Shown: positions 1 through 8,196, counted from the first letter of the stretch. The stretch is DNA of 64,000 bases from Acidimicrobiaceae bacterium (GCA_947446815.1 CANFGT010000009.1:1-64000), one strand, 5' to 3'. Program-made: numbers and translations. Notes: a model not told the origin generated them from the sequence alone.

Positions 1-1
1 G

Positions 2-259
2 GGTCGTACCCGTCATCTCACTGGCCGTAATTGTGTGACAGGCGGTTTAAACATCACCTACAAACGCCCCACGCCCATCAATGCAGATCTCACGGTCGAG
101 GCCCGCATTGAGTCAATCCACGAACGTAAATTCATTGTGACTGGCGAGATTTATCACGAAGGCAAGGTCACTGCGTCGGCTGAGGCAGTTTTCGTGTTCC
201 TGGCCGATGAAAAATTCAATGCACTCGTCTCTGGTGCACGTGACGCTTCCCGTTCGTAG
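2..259 (+). CDS. PaaI/YdiI-like hotdog thioesterase, C-terminal fragment
   Basis: The reading frame is open to the left edge, so this is the 3' end of a gene that begins outside the window. The visible part has the motif GGLNITYKRPTPI, a run of alternating hydrophobic strands and the ending KVTASAEAVFVF, which is typical of the last beta strands of the hotdog fold in acyl-CoA thioesterase-like proteins. Such enzymes hydrolyse acyl-CoA thioesters; the substrate cannot be read from this fragment. A GTG at 35 is in frame but falls inside the fold, so it is not taken as the start. The family call rests on pattern recognition of a short piece. Confidence 0.6.
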   Translation, partial: GRTRHLTGRNCVTGGLNITYKRPTPINADLTVEARIESIHERKFIVTGEIYHEGKVTASAEAVFVFLADEKFNALVSGARDASRS

Positions 260-300
260 CACACTGTGTGAAAGCCCGTTTCGGGCAAGAAGGGGACACC

Positions 301-870
301 ATGTCAAACGAACTGATTCTTGATTCACTCCGTCGCCGATTCCGTGCGTTGTTCTCGTTGTATGAGGATGCAACGGCGACGATGACGTTGGAGCAGGTCA
401 ACCACCGCGAGAAAGACCTCGTGATGCCGATCGCTTTTTCTCTGTTCCACTGGGTGAACATGATCGACTCTTCGATGATGATCCTCACAGGCGAGCCATA
501 CATCTGTAATCAAGAGATTCTTGATGCCATCAATTTGGAAGTACCTGATCATGGCAAGCACCGCACCGTTGAAGAAATGCACGTGCAGCAAATTGGAAAC
601 TACGAAGCCTTCATCGATTACATGAACCAGGTATTCGCTCGAATTGAGAAGTACTTGGCAGAGCTTCAGCCAGAGGAACTTCATCGACTTGTGATTCCGC
701 GACCATTCGGCCCACAGATTGCCAGTACGTTCTCGGCCCGCGTGGCTGGCCCTGAGGGAATCACGGTTCTTGATGGCATCGAATGCTGGTTGTATCAACA
801 CGGCATGCGCCACATGGGCGAGATCGAATTGTCTCGTGCATTCGTTGGCTTGCAAGGCATGACCTCGTAA
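301..870 (+). CDS. DinB-like four-helix protein
   Basis: A protein of 189 residues. The start at ATG 301 is chosen because a purine-rich AAGAAGGGG lies just upstream; the frame could extend to a GTG at 268 but without a ribosome site. The sequence is mainly helical, with a conserved-looking His in FHWVNM near residue 45 and a C-terminal WLYQHGMRHMGEIE element followed by GLQGM. That His pair and the H-x-x-E spacing resemble the metal-binding helix bundle of the DinB/YfiT superfamily. Members include thiol-dependent S-transferases and many uncharacterised proteins, so no reaction is claimed. It stands alone between the thioesterase fragment and a tRNA gene on the other strand. Confidence 0.5.
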   Translation: MSNELILDSLRRRFRALFSLYEDATATMTLEQVNHREKDLVMPIAFSLFHWVNMIDSSMMILTGEPYICNQEILDAINLEVPDHGKHRTVEEMHVQQIGNYEAFIDYMNQVFARIEKYLAELQPEELHRLVIPRPFGPQIASTFSARVAGPEGITVLDGIECWLYQHGMRHMGEIELSRAFVGLQGMTS

Positions 871-876
871 GGCAAT

Positions 877-952
877 TGGCGCCCACGGCAGGAATTGAAC
901 CTGCGACCCCTTGCTCCGGAGGCAAGTGCTCTATCCGCTGAGCTACGTGAGC
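877..952 (-). tRNA. tRNA-Arg (anticodon CCG)
   Basis: The minus strand folds into a complete cloverleaf. The 7-bp acceptor stem is GCTCACG with CGTGGGC (one G-T pair). The D arm is GCTCAGCGGATAGAGC, the anticodon stem CTTGC/GCAAG carries loop CTCCGGA, and the T arm has GGTTCAATTCC. The anticodon CCG reads the Arg codon CGG. Discriminator G is followed by an encoded CCA at 879-877. It lies head-to-head with argS, the gene for the enzyme that charges it. Confidence 0.95.
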
Positions 953-1042
953 GTGACGTGAAAGACACGCGATGACCTCAGTCTAAGGCTCCTGAAATTG
1001 GAACCTGTTCAACGCCCGCTGACGGGGCAGAATAGGGAACCC

Positions 1043-2776
1043 ATGGCTGATCCAATTGTCTCCGTCTCACGTCGCTTGGCAGACGCCTTCTCGGCTGTTG
1101 CCGGTATGCCCGTCGACCCCGTGGTGCGCCCGAGCGACCGTGCGGATGCCCAAGCCAACGGAGCCCTCGCTATTGCGAAAGCCATGGGTGCCCAACCACG
1201 TGAAGTTGCGCAGAAAGCTCTTGATGCTGCGGGGGATTTGTCTGACATCTTGCAGTCCACCGAGATTGCTGGCCCCGGTTTCATCAACTTGGTGTTCTCC
1301 GACGAGTTCATTGCACAGCAGCTCACTCTCGCGATGGCAGATGCCACGTTGGGTGTTCGTGTCTCTCCCGATCCGCACACAGTTGTCATCGACTATTCCG
1401 CACCGAACGTTGCAAAGGAAATGCATGTCGGCCACTTGCGTTCGACAGTCATCGGTGACGCATTGGTGCGCGTGTTGGAATTTGTTGGCAATACCGTGGT
1501 GCGTGAAAACCACATTGGTGACTGGGGTACACCATTCGGCATGTTGATTGAGCACCTCATCGACTTAGGTGAAGAAAATGCGGCGCACGAACTTGGCGTG
1601 GGTGACCTCGATGGTTTCTACAAGCAGGCACGAAGCAAGTTTGAAGCCTCTGATGAATTCAAGACACGCGCTCGTACGCGCGTGGTGATGTTGCAGAGTG
1701 GCGATGATGACACCATGCGCTTGTGGCACACACTGGTGAAGGAAAGCACTCGCTACTTCAACAAGGTGTATACGCAGCTTGATGTGTTGCTGACTGATGA
1801 TGACCTCATGGGTGAGAGTGCGTACAACCCTCTGTTGTCTGTGGTTGTTGATCGCTTGCGCGACGGTGGCTTGTTGGTGGAGAGCGATGGGGCAGAAGTT
1901 GTCTTCCCCGAAGGATTTACGAATCGCGAAAATGAGCCGTTGCCATTAATTATTCGCAAGGGTGATGGTGGCTACAACTATGCAACCTCCGATCTTGGTT
2001 GTGTGATTGACCGTGTCGAGCGCGTCGGTGCTCGCACTGTCCTGTATGTGGTGGGTGCACCGCAGGCACAGCACTTGCAAATGGTGGAAGCTGTTGCACG
2101 CATGGCCGGATGGATGCCAGAGGGTTACGTGATGAATCACGTGTCGTTTGGAAGCGTTCTCGGCTCCGACCGCAAAATCTTGAAGAGCCGTGCTGGAGAA
2201 ACAGTGAAGCTTGCTGCATTGCTCGATGAAGCAGTCGTGCGCGCCGAAGCTGCTGTCGCCGAGAAGAACCCTGAGATGTCTGAGGCTGATCGTTCAGATG
2301 TGGCAAACATGATCGGCATCGGGGCAGTCAAGTATTCGGACCTCAGTACTGATCGCGTGAAGGATTACATCTTTGATTGGGAACGTATGTTGTCGTTCGA
2401 AGGAAACACGGCGCCATATCTGCAGTACGCACATGCTCGTATTTGCAGCATCTTCCGCCGTGCAGAAGTATCCCGTGCGTCAGTGCGCGCCATCACGCCT
2501 TCGCTTGCGGAATCGCAAGAGCGTGCGCTTGCATTGCGCATCCTGCGTTTCGACTCTGCGGTGTGGGAAATGATTGACACGCTCAGCCCACACAAGCTCT
2601 GTACGTATTTGTTTGATCTCGCCACCGACTTCACTGCGTTCTACGAGCATTGCCCGGTGTTGAAGGCGGGACATGAAGACACTCGTGAATCGCGTCTTGC
2701 GCTGTGCGATGCCACTGCGCGTGTGATGGAACAAGGCTTGTCTTTGTTGGGCATTCGTTCACCGGAGCAGATGTGA
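1043..2776 (+). CDS. argS: arginyl-tRNA synthetase
   Basis: A class I aminoacyl-tRNA synthetase of 577 residues that charges tRNA-Arg in the cytoplasm. It shows the N-terminal Add-1-like region, the HIGH-type motif HVGHLRST at residues 128-135, a KMSKS-like loop KILKSRAG around residue 378, and a C-terminal helical anticodon domain ending in GIRSPEQM. Length fits the family. ATG 1043 is preferred because the encoded protein begins MADPIVSVSR as in relatives; an in-frame start at 998 would add a nonconserved extension. The stop overlaps the GTG of lysA by four bases, so the two are probably translationally coupled, as is common in Actinobacteria (argS-lysA-hom order). A tRNA-Arg gene lies just upstream on the other strand. 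Confidence 0.96.
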   Translation: MADPIVSVSRRLADAFSAVAGMPVDPVVRPSDRADAQANGALAIAKAMGAQPREVAQKALDAAGDLSDILQSTEIAGPGFINLVFSDEFIAQQLTLAMADATLGVRVSPDPHTVVIDYSAPNVAKEMHVGHLRSTVIGDALVRVLEFVGNTVVRENHIGDWGTPFGMLIEHLIDLGEENAAHELGVGDLDGFYKQARSKFEASDEFKTRARTRVVMLQSGDDDTMRLWHTLVKESTRYFNKVYTQLDVLLTDDDLMGESAYNPLLSVVVDRLRDGGLLVESDGAEVVFPEGFTNRENEPLPLIIRKGDGGYNYATSDLGCVIDRVERVGARTVLYVVGAPQAQHLQMVEAVARMAGWMPEGYVMNHVSFGSVLGSDRKILKSRAGETVKLAALLDEAVVRAEAAVAEKNPEMSEADRSDVANMIGIGAVKYSDLSTDRVKDYIFDWERMLSFEGNTAPYLQYAHARICSIFRRAEVSRASVRAITPSLAESQERALALRILRFDSAVWEMIDTLSPHKLCTYLFDLATDFTAFYEHCPVLKAGHEDTRESRLALCDATARVMEQGLSLLGIRSPEQM

Positions 2777-4044
2777 GCGCCATAGAAATGCGGTTGTTGC
2801 CGCGTACGGCCTCGGTCGATGCTTCTGGTGCATTGTCGATAGGCGGAGTAACCGTTGCGGATATCGCCGCACAATTCGGCACGCCCACATTCATCTACGA
2901 CGAACAACACTTACGTGACACATGCCGTGAGGCTGTTGCGGCATTTGGTACAGACCGTGTTATTTATGCAACAAAAGCATTCATCAACACTGCAATGGTG
3001 CAATTAGCAAACGAAGAAGGTTTGCTGCTCGACGTTGCAACGGGTGGAGAGCTATTTGTGGCGTTGAATGCGGGTGTTCCTGCGAATCGCTGCGTGTTGC
3101 ACGGGAACAACAAGTCAGAGAATGAATTGCGCACTGCGATGTCTGCCGGCTTGCGGCACATCGTGGTGGACAGCTTTGACGAGATTGAACGCATTGAGCT
3201 TCTACATGCAGAGGGTTTGCCTGCGCCCCGTGTGCAGTTACGTATCACGCCTGGTCTTCATGTGGAAACCCATGCTTATGTCTCAACGGGCCAAGACGAT
3301 TCGAAGTTTGGTTTCAACTTAAATAATGGTGATGCGCATCGTGCCGTGGAGCGTGCACGTGCATCACAAGCAATGGAACTTGTGGGCATTCACTGCCACA
3401 TTGGTTCCAATGTTGTCACCGTTGCGAACTTTGAAGATGCATGGCGTGTGATGGTGGACCTGTTCATGCCGTTGGCATTGCCTGAGATCACATTGGGTGG
3501 CGGACTTGGAGTTGCATACACCGCTTCCGACGTTGCGCCAACAATGCAGCAATGGGCAGAAGTGCTGCGCCGTGCAACATCTGCTTTGCCTGCAGAAATA
3601 GTTGTGTATGTCGAACCCGGCCGCAGCATTGTTGCTGCATCTGCGGTCACGGTGTATTCCGTCGGCACAGTGAAAAACATCGACGGCATCCGCACGTACA
3701 TCTCTGTTGATGGCGGCATGAGTGATAACCCACGCCCGATGATGTACGGAAGTGTGTACGAAGTGTTTGATCCACAACGTGTCACGGCGCCGCGTACCGC
3801 ACGTGCACGTATCGTTGGCAAGCATTGCGAAAGCGGTGACATTCTTGTTCTTGATGCACCGGTACCGACTGATGTGAAAGTAGGTGACTTGCTCGTCACT
3901 CCAGTGACAGGTGCATATGCCTATTCAATGGCGAGCAACTACAACAAGTTGCCTCGCCCCGCCGTTGTGTTCGTCGCTAATGGAGTTGCTCGTTTAGTGA
4001 CTCGTCGCGAGACCGACGACGATCTCGTTCGCCTCGACGTCTAA
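2773..4044 (+). CDS. lysA: diaminopimelate decarboxylase
   Basis: A PLP-dependent fold-type III decarboxylase of 423 residues that converts meso-diaminopimelate to lysine, the last step of that pathway. The PLP lysine is K68 in VIYATKAF; further family motifs are GIHCHIGSN, EPGRSIV and CESGDIL, the last carrying the active-site Cys from the partner subunit. GTG 2773 is chosen because it overlaps the argS stop as GTGA; ATG 2788 is a close alternative. It sits in an aspartate-family block with hom and thrC downstream, separated from them by a small zinc-ribbon gene. Confidence 0.95.
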   Translation: MSAIEMRLLPRTASVDASGALSIGGVTVADIAAQFGTPTFIYDEQHLRDTCREAVAAFGTDRVIYATKAFINTAMVQLANEEGLLLDVATGGELFVALNAGVPANRCVLHGNNKSENELRTAMSAGLRHIVVDSFDEIERIELLHAEGLPAPRVQLRITPGLHVETHAYVSTGQDDSKFGFNLNNGDAHRAVERARASQAMELVGIHCHIGSNVVTVANFEDAWRVMVDLFMPLALPEITLGGGLGVAYTASDVAPTMQQWAEVLRRATSALPAEIVVYVEPGRSIVAASAVTVYSVGTVKNIDGIRTYISVDGGMSDNPRPMMYGSVYEVFDPQRVTAPRTARARIVGKHCESGDILVLDAPVPTDVKVGDLLVTPVTGAYAYSMASNYNKLPRPAVVFVANGVARLVTRRETDDDLVRLDV

Positions 4045-4110
4045 ATCGTTTCTTTGCCCACCTCGACCCACCCTCGGTTTACCTTCAGAGGTGAGACAGG
4101 GGAGGAACCA

Positions 4111-4344
4111 ATGGCCCAATTAAGTGATTGTCCCGAGTGTGGCGGTCCACTCATCGATGCTGGTGGCACTGATATCCGTTGCGTCAACTGCGGTGCAACG
4201 TATGAAGAATTAGTGGAGATCCTTGGCGATGAGGACATTGAACTCACCGATGAGTTTCCAGGTGGCATGCGTGAGGCGCATGAGATGGGATACCACTACA
4301 TCGAAGGCGAATCAGGCCGTGATGATGGCGATTTCGACTGGTAA
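4111..4344 (+). CDS. small zinc-ribbon protein
   Basis: A protein of 77 residues. ATG 4111 has a strong ribosome site (GGGGAGG) ending a few bases upstream. The N-terminal half holds CPECGG and CVNCGA, two CxxC knuckles spaced about 20 residues apart, which should bind one zinc. The C-terminal half is very acidic (GDEDIELTDEF and a DDGDFDW ending) with no recognisable domain. The function is unknown. Its place between lysA and hom may mean only co-transcription. Confidence 0.75.
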   Translation: MAQLSDCPECGGPLIDAGGTDIRCVNCGATYEELVEILGDEDIELTDEFPGGMREAHEMGYHYIEGESGRDDGDFDW

Positions 4345-4394
4345 TCAGCGCATGGCAGGCAAATAACCCCTTTCGTTATCCACAGGGGTAGCCC

Positions 4395-4400
4395 TAGGCT
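4395..4400 (+). promoter_or_regulatory. putative -10 of a leaderless hom promoter
   Basis: TAGGCT lies 8 bases before the hom ATG and no Shine-Dalgarno sequence is seen. A weak TTTCGT at 4371-4376 is 18 bases upstream. This is part of the recurrent TAnnnT-near-start pattern in this window. Confidence 0.4.
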
Positions 4401-4408
4401 TGTCTCCT

Positions 4409-5713
4409 ATGGCACAAGCCCCTCAGTCATCCTCCGTCGTGCGCATTGGCCTTTTGGGCTGTGGCAACGTCGGCGCTGCTCTCGTCCAGTTGGTCGAGCG
4501 TCAGGCCGATGTCATCGAGGCTCGTACTGGGGTCCGTTTGCAGATCTCTCGCGTCGCCGTGCGCAACATCAGCCGCGACCGCGAAGTCCAATTGCCAGAG
4601 GGTGTTCTTACCCGTGATGCACATGCCGTCGTTAATGACCCCACGGTTGATGTCATCGTCGAAGTCATGGGTGGCATTGAGCCTGCACGTGAACTGATCG
4701 CTGCCGCAATCGCACACGGCAAGCCAGTCATCACGGCAAACAAAGAACTTCTTGCCAATGTTGGTCATGAACTCTGGGCACAGTCCGATGCCGCTGGAGT
4801 TGACCTCCTGTTCGAAGCAGCTGTTGCTGGAGGCATCCCTCTGATTCGTGCATTACGTGAATCTCTGCGTGGCGAACCTGTCACTCGCGTGATGGGCATC
4901 GTCAACGGCACCACCAACTTCATTCTTACGAAGATGACAGACGAAGGTGCTGACTATTCAGCGGCACTGAGTGAAGCTCAGCGACTTGGTTTTGCAGAGC
5001 GTGATCCGACTGCAGATGTTGAAGGTTTCGATGCCGGTGCAAAAGCCGCAATTATTGCGAGTATCGCTTTTGGTGCACGCGTAGTTGCTGGCGATGTGTA
5101 TCACGAAGGCATTAGCAGCGTGACTGCTGCAGACATTGCTATTGCACGTCGTCTTGGTTACGTGGTGAAGCTTCTTGCTATTGCTGAAAAAATCAATGAC
5201 ACGGACTCAATTGCTGTGCGTGTGCACCCCGCAATGGTTCCAATGAATCACCCGCTTGCAAGTGTGCGTGATTCCTACAACGCCGTCTTCGTTGAAGGCG
5301 ATGCGGTTGGTCAACTCATGTTCTATGGCCGCGGTGCAGGTGGATTCCCCACAGCATCTGCAGTTCTTGGTGATGTCATCGATGCCGCCGTCAACCTGCG
5401 AAAGCAAACCTTTGGCACCATTGGTTCATTCGAACGTATTCCTGTGATGCCGATTGATGAAACGTCTTCGCAATATCTCATTGGGCTTGACGTCGAAGAT
5501 AAGCCAGGTGTGTTGCATGCAATCACTGGTGTGTTCGCAAACCATGGTGTGAGCATTCGTGCTGCGGAACAAGAAGGAATGGGCGATGATGCTCGTCTCG
5601 TCTTCATTACCCACCGCGCACGTGAATCTGACGTGCAGGCATGCGTGAGCGAGTTCCGTAAATCTCCTGCAGTGCGTCGCGCCTCTGGCCTGATTCGCGT
5701 TATCGGCGAATAA
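4409..5713 (+). CDS. hom: homoserine dehydrogenase
   Basis: A protein of 434 residues that reduces aspartate semialdehyde to homoserine, the branch point to threonine and methionine. The N-terminal Rossmann motif is GLLGCGNVG. The catalytic domain carries GGIPLIRALRESLRG and GIVNGTTNFILTKM. The C-terminal region is an ACT domain (DKPGVLHAITGVFANHGVSI), the usual site of feedback regulation by threonine. ATG 4409 is chosen over an in-frame TTG at 4400 because the putative -10 TAGGCT ends at 4400. thrC follows after 3 bases, so the two form an operon. Homoserine kinase, often third in this operon in Actinobacteria, is not present here. Confidence 0.96.
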   Translation: MAQAPQSSSVVRIGLLGCGNVGAALVQLVERQADVIEARTGVRLQISRVAVRNISRDREVQLPEGVLTRDAHAVVNDPTVDVIVEVMGGIEPARELIAAAIAHGKPVITANKELLANVGHELWAQSDAAGVDLLFEAAVAGGIPLIRALRESLRGEPVTRVMGIVNGTTNFILTKMTDEGADYSAALSEAQRLGFAERDPTADVEGFDAGAKAAIIASIAFGARVVAGDVYHEGISSVTAADIAIARRLGYVVKLLAIAEKINDTDSIAVRVHPAMVPMNHPLASVRDSYNAVFVEGDAVGQLMFYGRGAGGFPTASAVLGDVIDAAVNLRKQTFGTIGSFERIPVMPIDETSSQYLIGLDVEDKPGVLHAITGVFANHGVSIRAAEQEGMGDDARLVFITHRARESDVQACVSEFRKSPAVRRASGLIRVIGE

Positions 5714-5716
5714 AAC

Positions 5717-7078
5717 ATGCAGTACGTCTCCACGCGTGGGTCTGCACCTGTTCTTGGTTTTGCTGATGTTGTGTTGGCTGGTCTCGCAACGGATGGTGGA
5801 TTGTATGTACCGCAGTCGTGGCCGTCGTTGCCCGAAAATCTCACCGGCACGTATGCCGAACTAGCCGCGGCTATCTTTGAGCCCTACCTAGGCGGGAATA
5901 TAAGCAACGAGACAATGTTGCGCCTCACTCGAGAGGCATATGCAACGTTTCGTCATCCCGACGTTGTCCCCATTGTTGATCTAGAGCCAGGTCACAAGTT
6001 GATGGAGCTCTTCCATGGGCCAACATTGGCTTTTAAAGATGTTGCATTGCAATTATTGGGTCGCATCTTTGATCATTTGCTGACTGAACGCAGCGAGAAG
6101 GTCACAATTGTTGGCGCAACCAGTGGAGACACTGGCAGTGCAGCGATTGATGGAGTCAAGAACTGCGCAAACGTCGACATTGTCATTTTGTATCCAAAGG
6201 GTCGCGTTAGTGAAGTGCAGCGCCGTCAGATGACGACGATTGATTCACCGAACGTACGCACCGTTGCTATCGACGGAACCTTTGATGATTGTCAGGACCT
6301 TGTCAAAGCGATGTTCAACGATGCGCCCTTCCGCGAGAAGCACAATCTCTCTGCGGTGAACAGCATTAACTGGGCACGCGTCATGGCACAAGTTGTCTAT
6401 TACGTGGAGGCGACTCGTCGATTGGGCGGTCCTATTGATGTCACGGTTCCAACAGGAAACTTCGGCAATGTTCTCAGCGGTTGGATTGCCAAGCAGATGG
6501 GCGCACCGATTCGTCGACTTGTGGTTGCATCCAATGAGAACGACATTCTGACGCGCTTCTTTGAATCACAGAACATGAATGTGACCGGTGTGCATCCAAC
6601 GTTGAGCCCCAGCATGGACATTCAAGTGTCGTCAAACTTTGAACGATTCTTGTTTGAGATGAATGGCCGCGATGGCGGTATGACCGCTTCGCAATTACAG
6701 CGATTCCGAGATCGTGGTTTGTTGGCTGTTGAGCCTGACCAGTATGAGAAGTGGGTGACCCCCACATTCGGTGCCGGACGTGCGAACGACCACGACACGC
6801 TTGCAACAATGCGCTCGGTGTACGAAGAAACCGGAATGCAACTTGATCCGCACACAGCAGTGGGTGTGAAGGTGGCGCGTGAACACGCCGAAGATGGGGT
6901 GCCAATGTTGACGATGGCGACTGCACATCCTGCAAAGTTCCCTGATGCAGTGGAGCGAGCAACGGGAGTTCGCCCAGAGCTGCCCGAGCATCTTGCTGAT
7001 TTGCTCAGCCGCCCCGAGCGCACCAACGACTTGCCCAATGATTTGGCTGCTGTTGAAGCGTTCGTCGCAAACCGCTAA
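5717..7078 (+). CDS. thrC: threonine synthase
   Basis: A PLP enzyme of 453 residues that converts O-phosphohomoserine to threonine. It has the longer N-terminal region of the bacterial/yeast-type class (begins MQYVSTRGSAPVLGF, then TDGGLYVP), the PLP lysine in GPTLAFKDVALQLLG, the substrate-binding GATSGDTGSAA, and the phosphate-binding PTGNFGNVLSG. The start lies 3 bases after the hom stop. The gene converges on a zinc-ribbon gene on the other strand with only 3 bases between the stops. Confidence 0.95.
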   Translation: MQYVSTRGSAPVLGFADVVLAGLATDGGLYVPQSWPSLPENLTGTYAELAAAIFEPYLGGNISNETMLRLTREAYATFRHPDVVPIVDLEPGHKLMELFHGPTLAFKDVALQLLGRIFDHLLTERSEKVTIVGATSGDTGSAAIDGVKNCANVDIVILYPKGRVSEVQRRQMTTIDSPNVRTVAIDGTFDDCQDLVKAMFNDAPFREKHNLSAVNSINWARVMAQVVYYVEATRRLGGPIDVTVPTGNFGNVLSGWIAKQMGAPIRRLVVASNENDILTRFFESQNMNVTGVHPTLSPSMDIQVSSNFERFLFEMNGRDGGMTASQLQRFRDRGLLAVEPDQYEKWVTPTFGAGRANDHDTLATMRSVYEETGMQLDPHTAVGVKVAREHAEDGVPMLTMATAHPAKFPDAVERATGVRPELPEHLADLLSRPERTNDLPNDLAAVEAFVANR

Positions 7079-7081
7079 GCG

Positions 7082-7321
7082 TTAGTCAATACGACCAAAC
7101 GTCTCGAGTAAGAATTTCTCTTCGTCGGTCAGTTCTCGTGGTGGTGTGTATTGCCATCCACAATCTGGGCAACCACGCGTTGGGTCATTGAAAGAAACAC
7201 AACATCCGCCCAGAAGCACTTTCCCTTGTTCAGACTCTTCGAATAAGCCGACGTCAGGCATCCCGTAGACAATTCGCAAGAGTTTGGTCCCGCATTCAGG
7301 ACATTTGCGCGGCGTACCCAT
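7082..7321 (-). CDS. small zinc-ribbon protein with three cysteine knuckles
   Basis: A protein of 79 residues. It opens MGTPRKCPECG and later holds GGCCVSF and GCPDCGW, so at least four and perhaps six cysteines could form a zinc ribbon. The C-terminus is charged (PRELTDEEKFLL). ATG 7321 is chosen because a TACTTT hexamer sits 7 bases upstream and the protein reads naturally from there; an ATG at 7360 would cross that hexamer. The function is unknown. It converges on thrC. Confidence 0.6.
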   Translation of the reverse strand: MGTPRKCPECGTKLLRIVYGMPDVGLFEESEQGKVLLGGCCVSFNDPTRGCPDCGWQYTPPRELTDEEKFLLETFGRID

Positions 7322-7328
7322 GATCGTG

Positions 7329-7334
7329 AAAGTA
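7329..7334 (-). promoter_or_regulatory. putative -10 of a leaderless promoter
   Basis: On the minus strand TACTTT lies 7 bases before the ATG at 7321, with no Shine-Dalgarno sequence between. It matches the TAnnnT spacing seen at other starts here. Confidence 0.35.
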
Positions 7335-7394
7335 CCGCAGGGGTGTGTCCGAGATTTCAAACAGCAACGACGCGTGTGCGTTGCATGACGAACT

Positions 7395-7847
7395 TTAGTT
7401 GGCGTTGGTGCCGCAGTTCTTTGTCATGAACTTTTGAAAGCGAGTAGATGCTTCTGCGACTGTCGCATCGCCAGAAATTTTTGCTAACTCTGCACGGACC
7501 TTCACGTCTTTAGCCATACCTGTGAGGTCGTATCCATTTTTTGCAAAGACATCGTTCATCGCAATGATGCTGCTAACCATCTTTTTAACATCCGACTTCA
7601 CCTCCGATGGTGCGTTGTCGCGCAGCTTCTGAGACAACGACGTCACTTTTGTCCAGACCTCTTTCATCACCTTGGGGTCAGTGATAGCTGCAGGGTCTTC
7701 GCCGTGAGTGCCGGTACTTGCCGCATCAAGCTCTTTTGCCATTTTGCAGAAACTGGAGTAGTCCTTTTTTGCACTGTTACTGCTGGAAGATCCACATGCC
7801 GATAGAGCGATAACACCTGCAACGGCGCACGCAACCAGGCGCTTCAC
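7395..7847 (-). CDS. putative lipoprotein
   Basis: A protein of 150 residues. The GTG start at 7847 gives a basic N-terminus (MKRL), a hydrophobic stretch and a lipobox IALSAC at about residues 14-19, followed by a Ser/Asn-rich linker. This predicts lipid attachment at the Cys and an extracytoplasmic location. The remainder is helical and lysine-rich with no family I recognise. The start overlaps the stop of an upstream 48-residue ORF as GTGA, which argues for translational coupling. A longer in-frame ORF reaching 7961 would bury the signal peptide and is rejected. Confidence 0.7.
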   Translation of the reverse strand: MKRLVACAVAGVIALSACGSSSSNSAKKDYSSFCKMAKELDAASTGTHGEDPAAITDPKVMKEVWTKVTSLSQKLRDNAPSEVKSDVKKMVSSIIAMNDVFAKNGYDLTGMAKDVKVRAELAKISGDATVAEASTRFQKFMTKNCGTNAN

Positions 7848-7990
7848 TTCATGCCCAAGAATTTGCCCAGCTTGGCGCGGCGGCCATTGCGGGTCAGTGG
7901 AATGCCCGTGGCACGCGAGATCTTGCGCTTTGCACTTGTGACGCCAAGGGCGCGCTTCCAAGAAAATGTGAGTCCGGGACCTAGCTTCAT
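7844..7990 (-). CDS. 48-residue basic protein coupled to a lipoprotein gene
   Basis: A short ORF (ATG at 7990-7988, TGA at 7846-7844) encoding a very basic protein that begins MKLGPGLTFSWKRALGV and later has KRKISRATGIPLTRNGR. Three things support it as real. TACGGT lies 6 bases upstream as a leaderless-type -10. Its TGA overlaps the GTG of the lipoprotein gene by four bases. Its composition is a coherent Lys/Arg/Gly-rich protein rather than a random frame. I recall similar small basic proteins in Actinobacteria but cannot name a family. It might bind nucleic acid or membranes; this is conjecture. Confidence 0.6.
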   Translation of the reverse strand: MKLGPGLTFSWKRALGVTSAKRKISRATGIPLTRNGRRAKLGKFLGMK

Positions 7991-7996
7991 GCCTCG

Positions 7997-8002
7997 ACCG
8001 TA
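7997..8002 (-). promoter_or_regulatory. putative -10 of a leaderless promoter
   Basis: Minus-strand TACGGT lies 6 bases before the ATG of the 48-residue ORF. No clear -35 is visible. Confidence 0.35.
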
Positions 8003-8032
8003 CCAGTGGGGGTTGTCGTAATGGCTTGGTCG

Positions 8033-8061
8033 TTGTCGCGACAGGGGAATGGGGCTAAGGT
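8033..8061 (+). promoter_or_regulatory. putative rho promoter
   Basis: TTGTCG (8033-8038) and TAAGGT (8056-8061) are separated by 17 bases, a plausible sigma-70-type -35/-10 pair. Transcription would start near 8068 and leave a leader of roughly 130 bases before the chosen rho ATG. Confidence 0.45.
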
Positions 8062-8069
8062 GAGGGTCG

Positions 8070-8108
8070 CTCGGAGTTCCGAGTTCTCCCCGCCCTCTCA
8101 GAGGGGGG
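8070..8108 (+). promoter_or_regulatory. two hairpins in the rho leader
   Basis: CTCGG/CCGAG (8070-8074 and 8079-8083, 4-base loop) is followed by a G+C-rich hairpin around 8089-8108 whose core is CCCTC/GAGGG with a 3-base loop. No U-tract follows, so these are not intrinsic terminators. In other bacteria rho is autoregulated through its leader, so a regulatory role is possible but not shown. Confidence 0.3.
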
Positions 8109-8196
8109 TCGAGATTCCCCAGTGCGTGGAACGCCTCGGCGTATGCACGCGAACCCTTCGTCAGCCCCCAAAATGGCTGTAGGAAAGCAGGAAATC

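Noticed and set aside
2704-2772. N-terminal extension of lysA upstream of GTG 2773
   Set aside because: It runs inside argS and lacks family similarity; the GTGA junction gives a better start.
8088-8108. G+C hairpin before rho as an intrinsic terminator
   Set aside because: No U-tract follows the stem; listed only as a leader structure.
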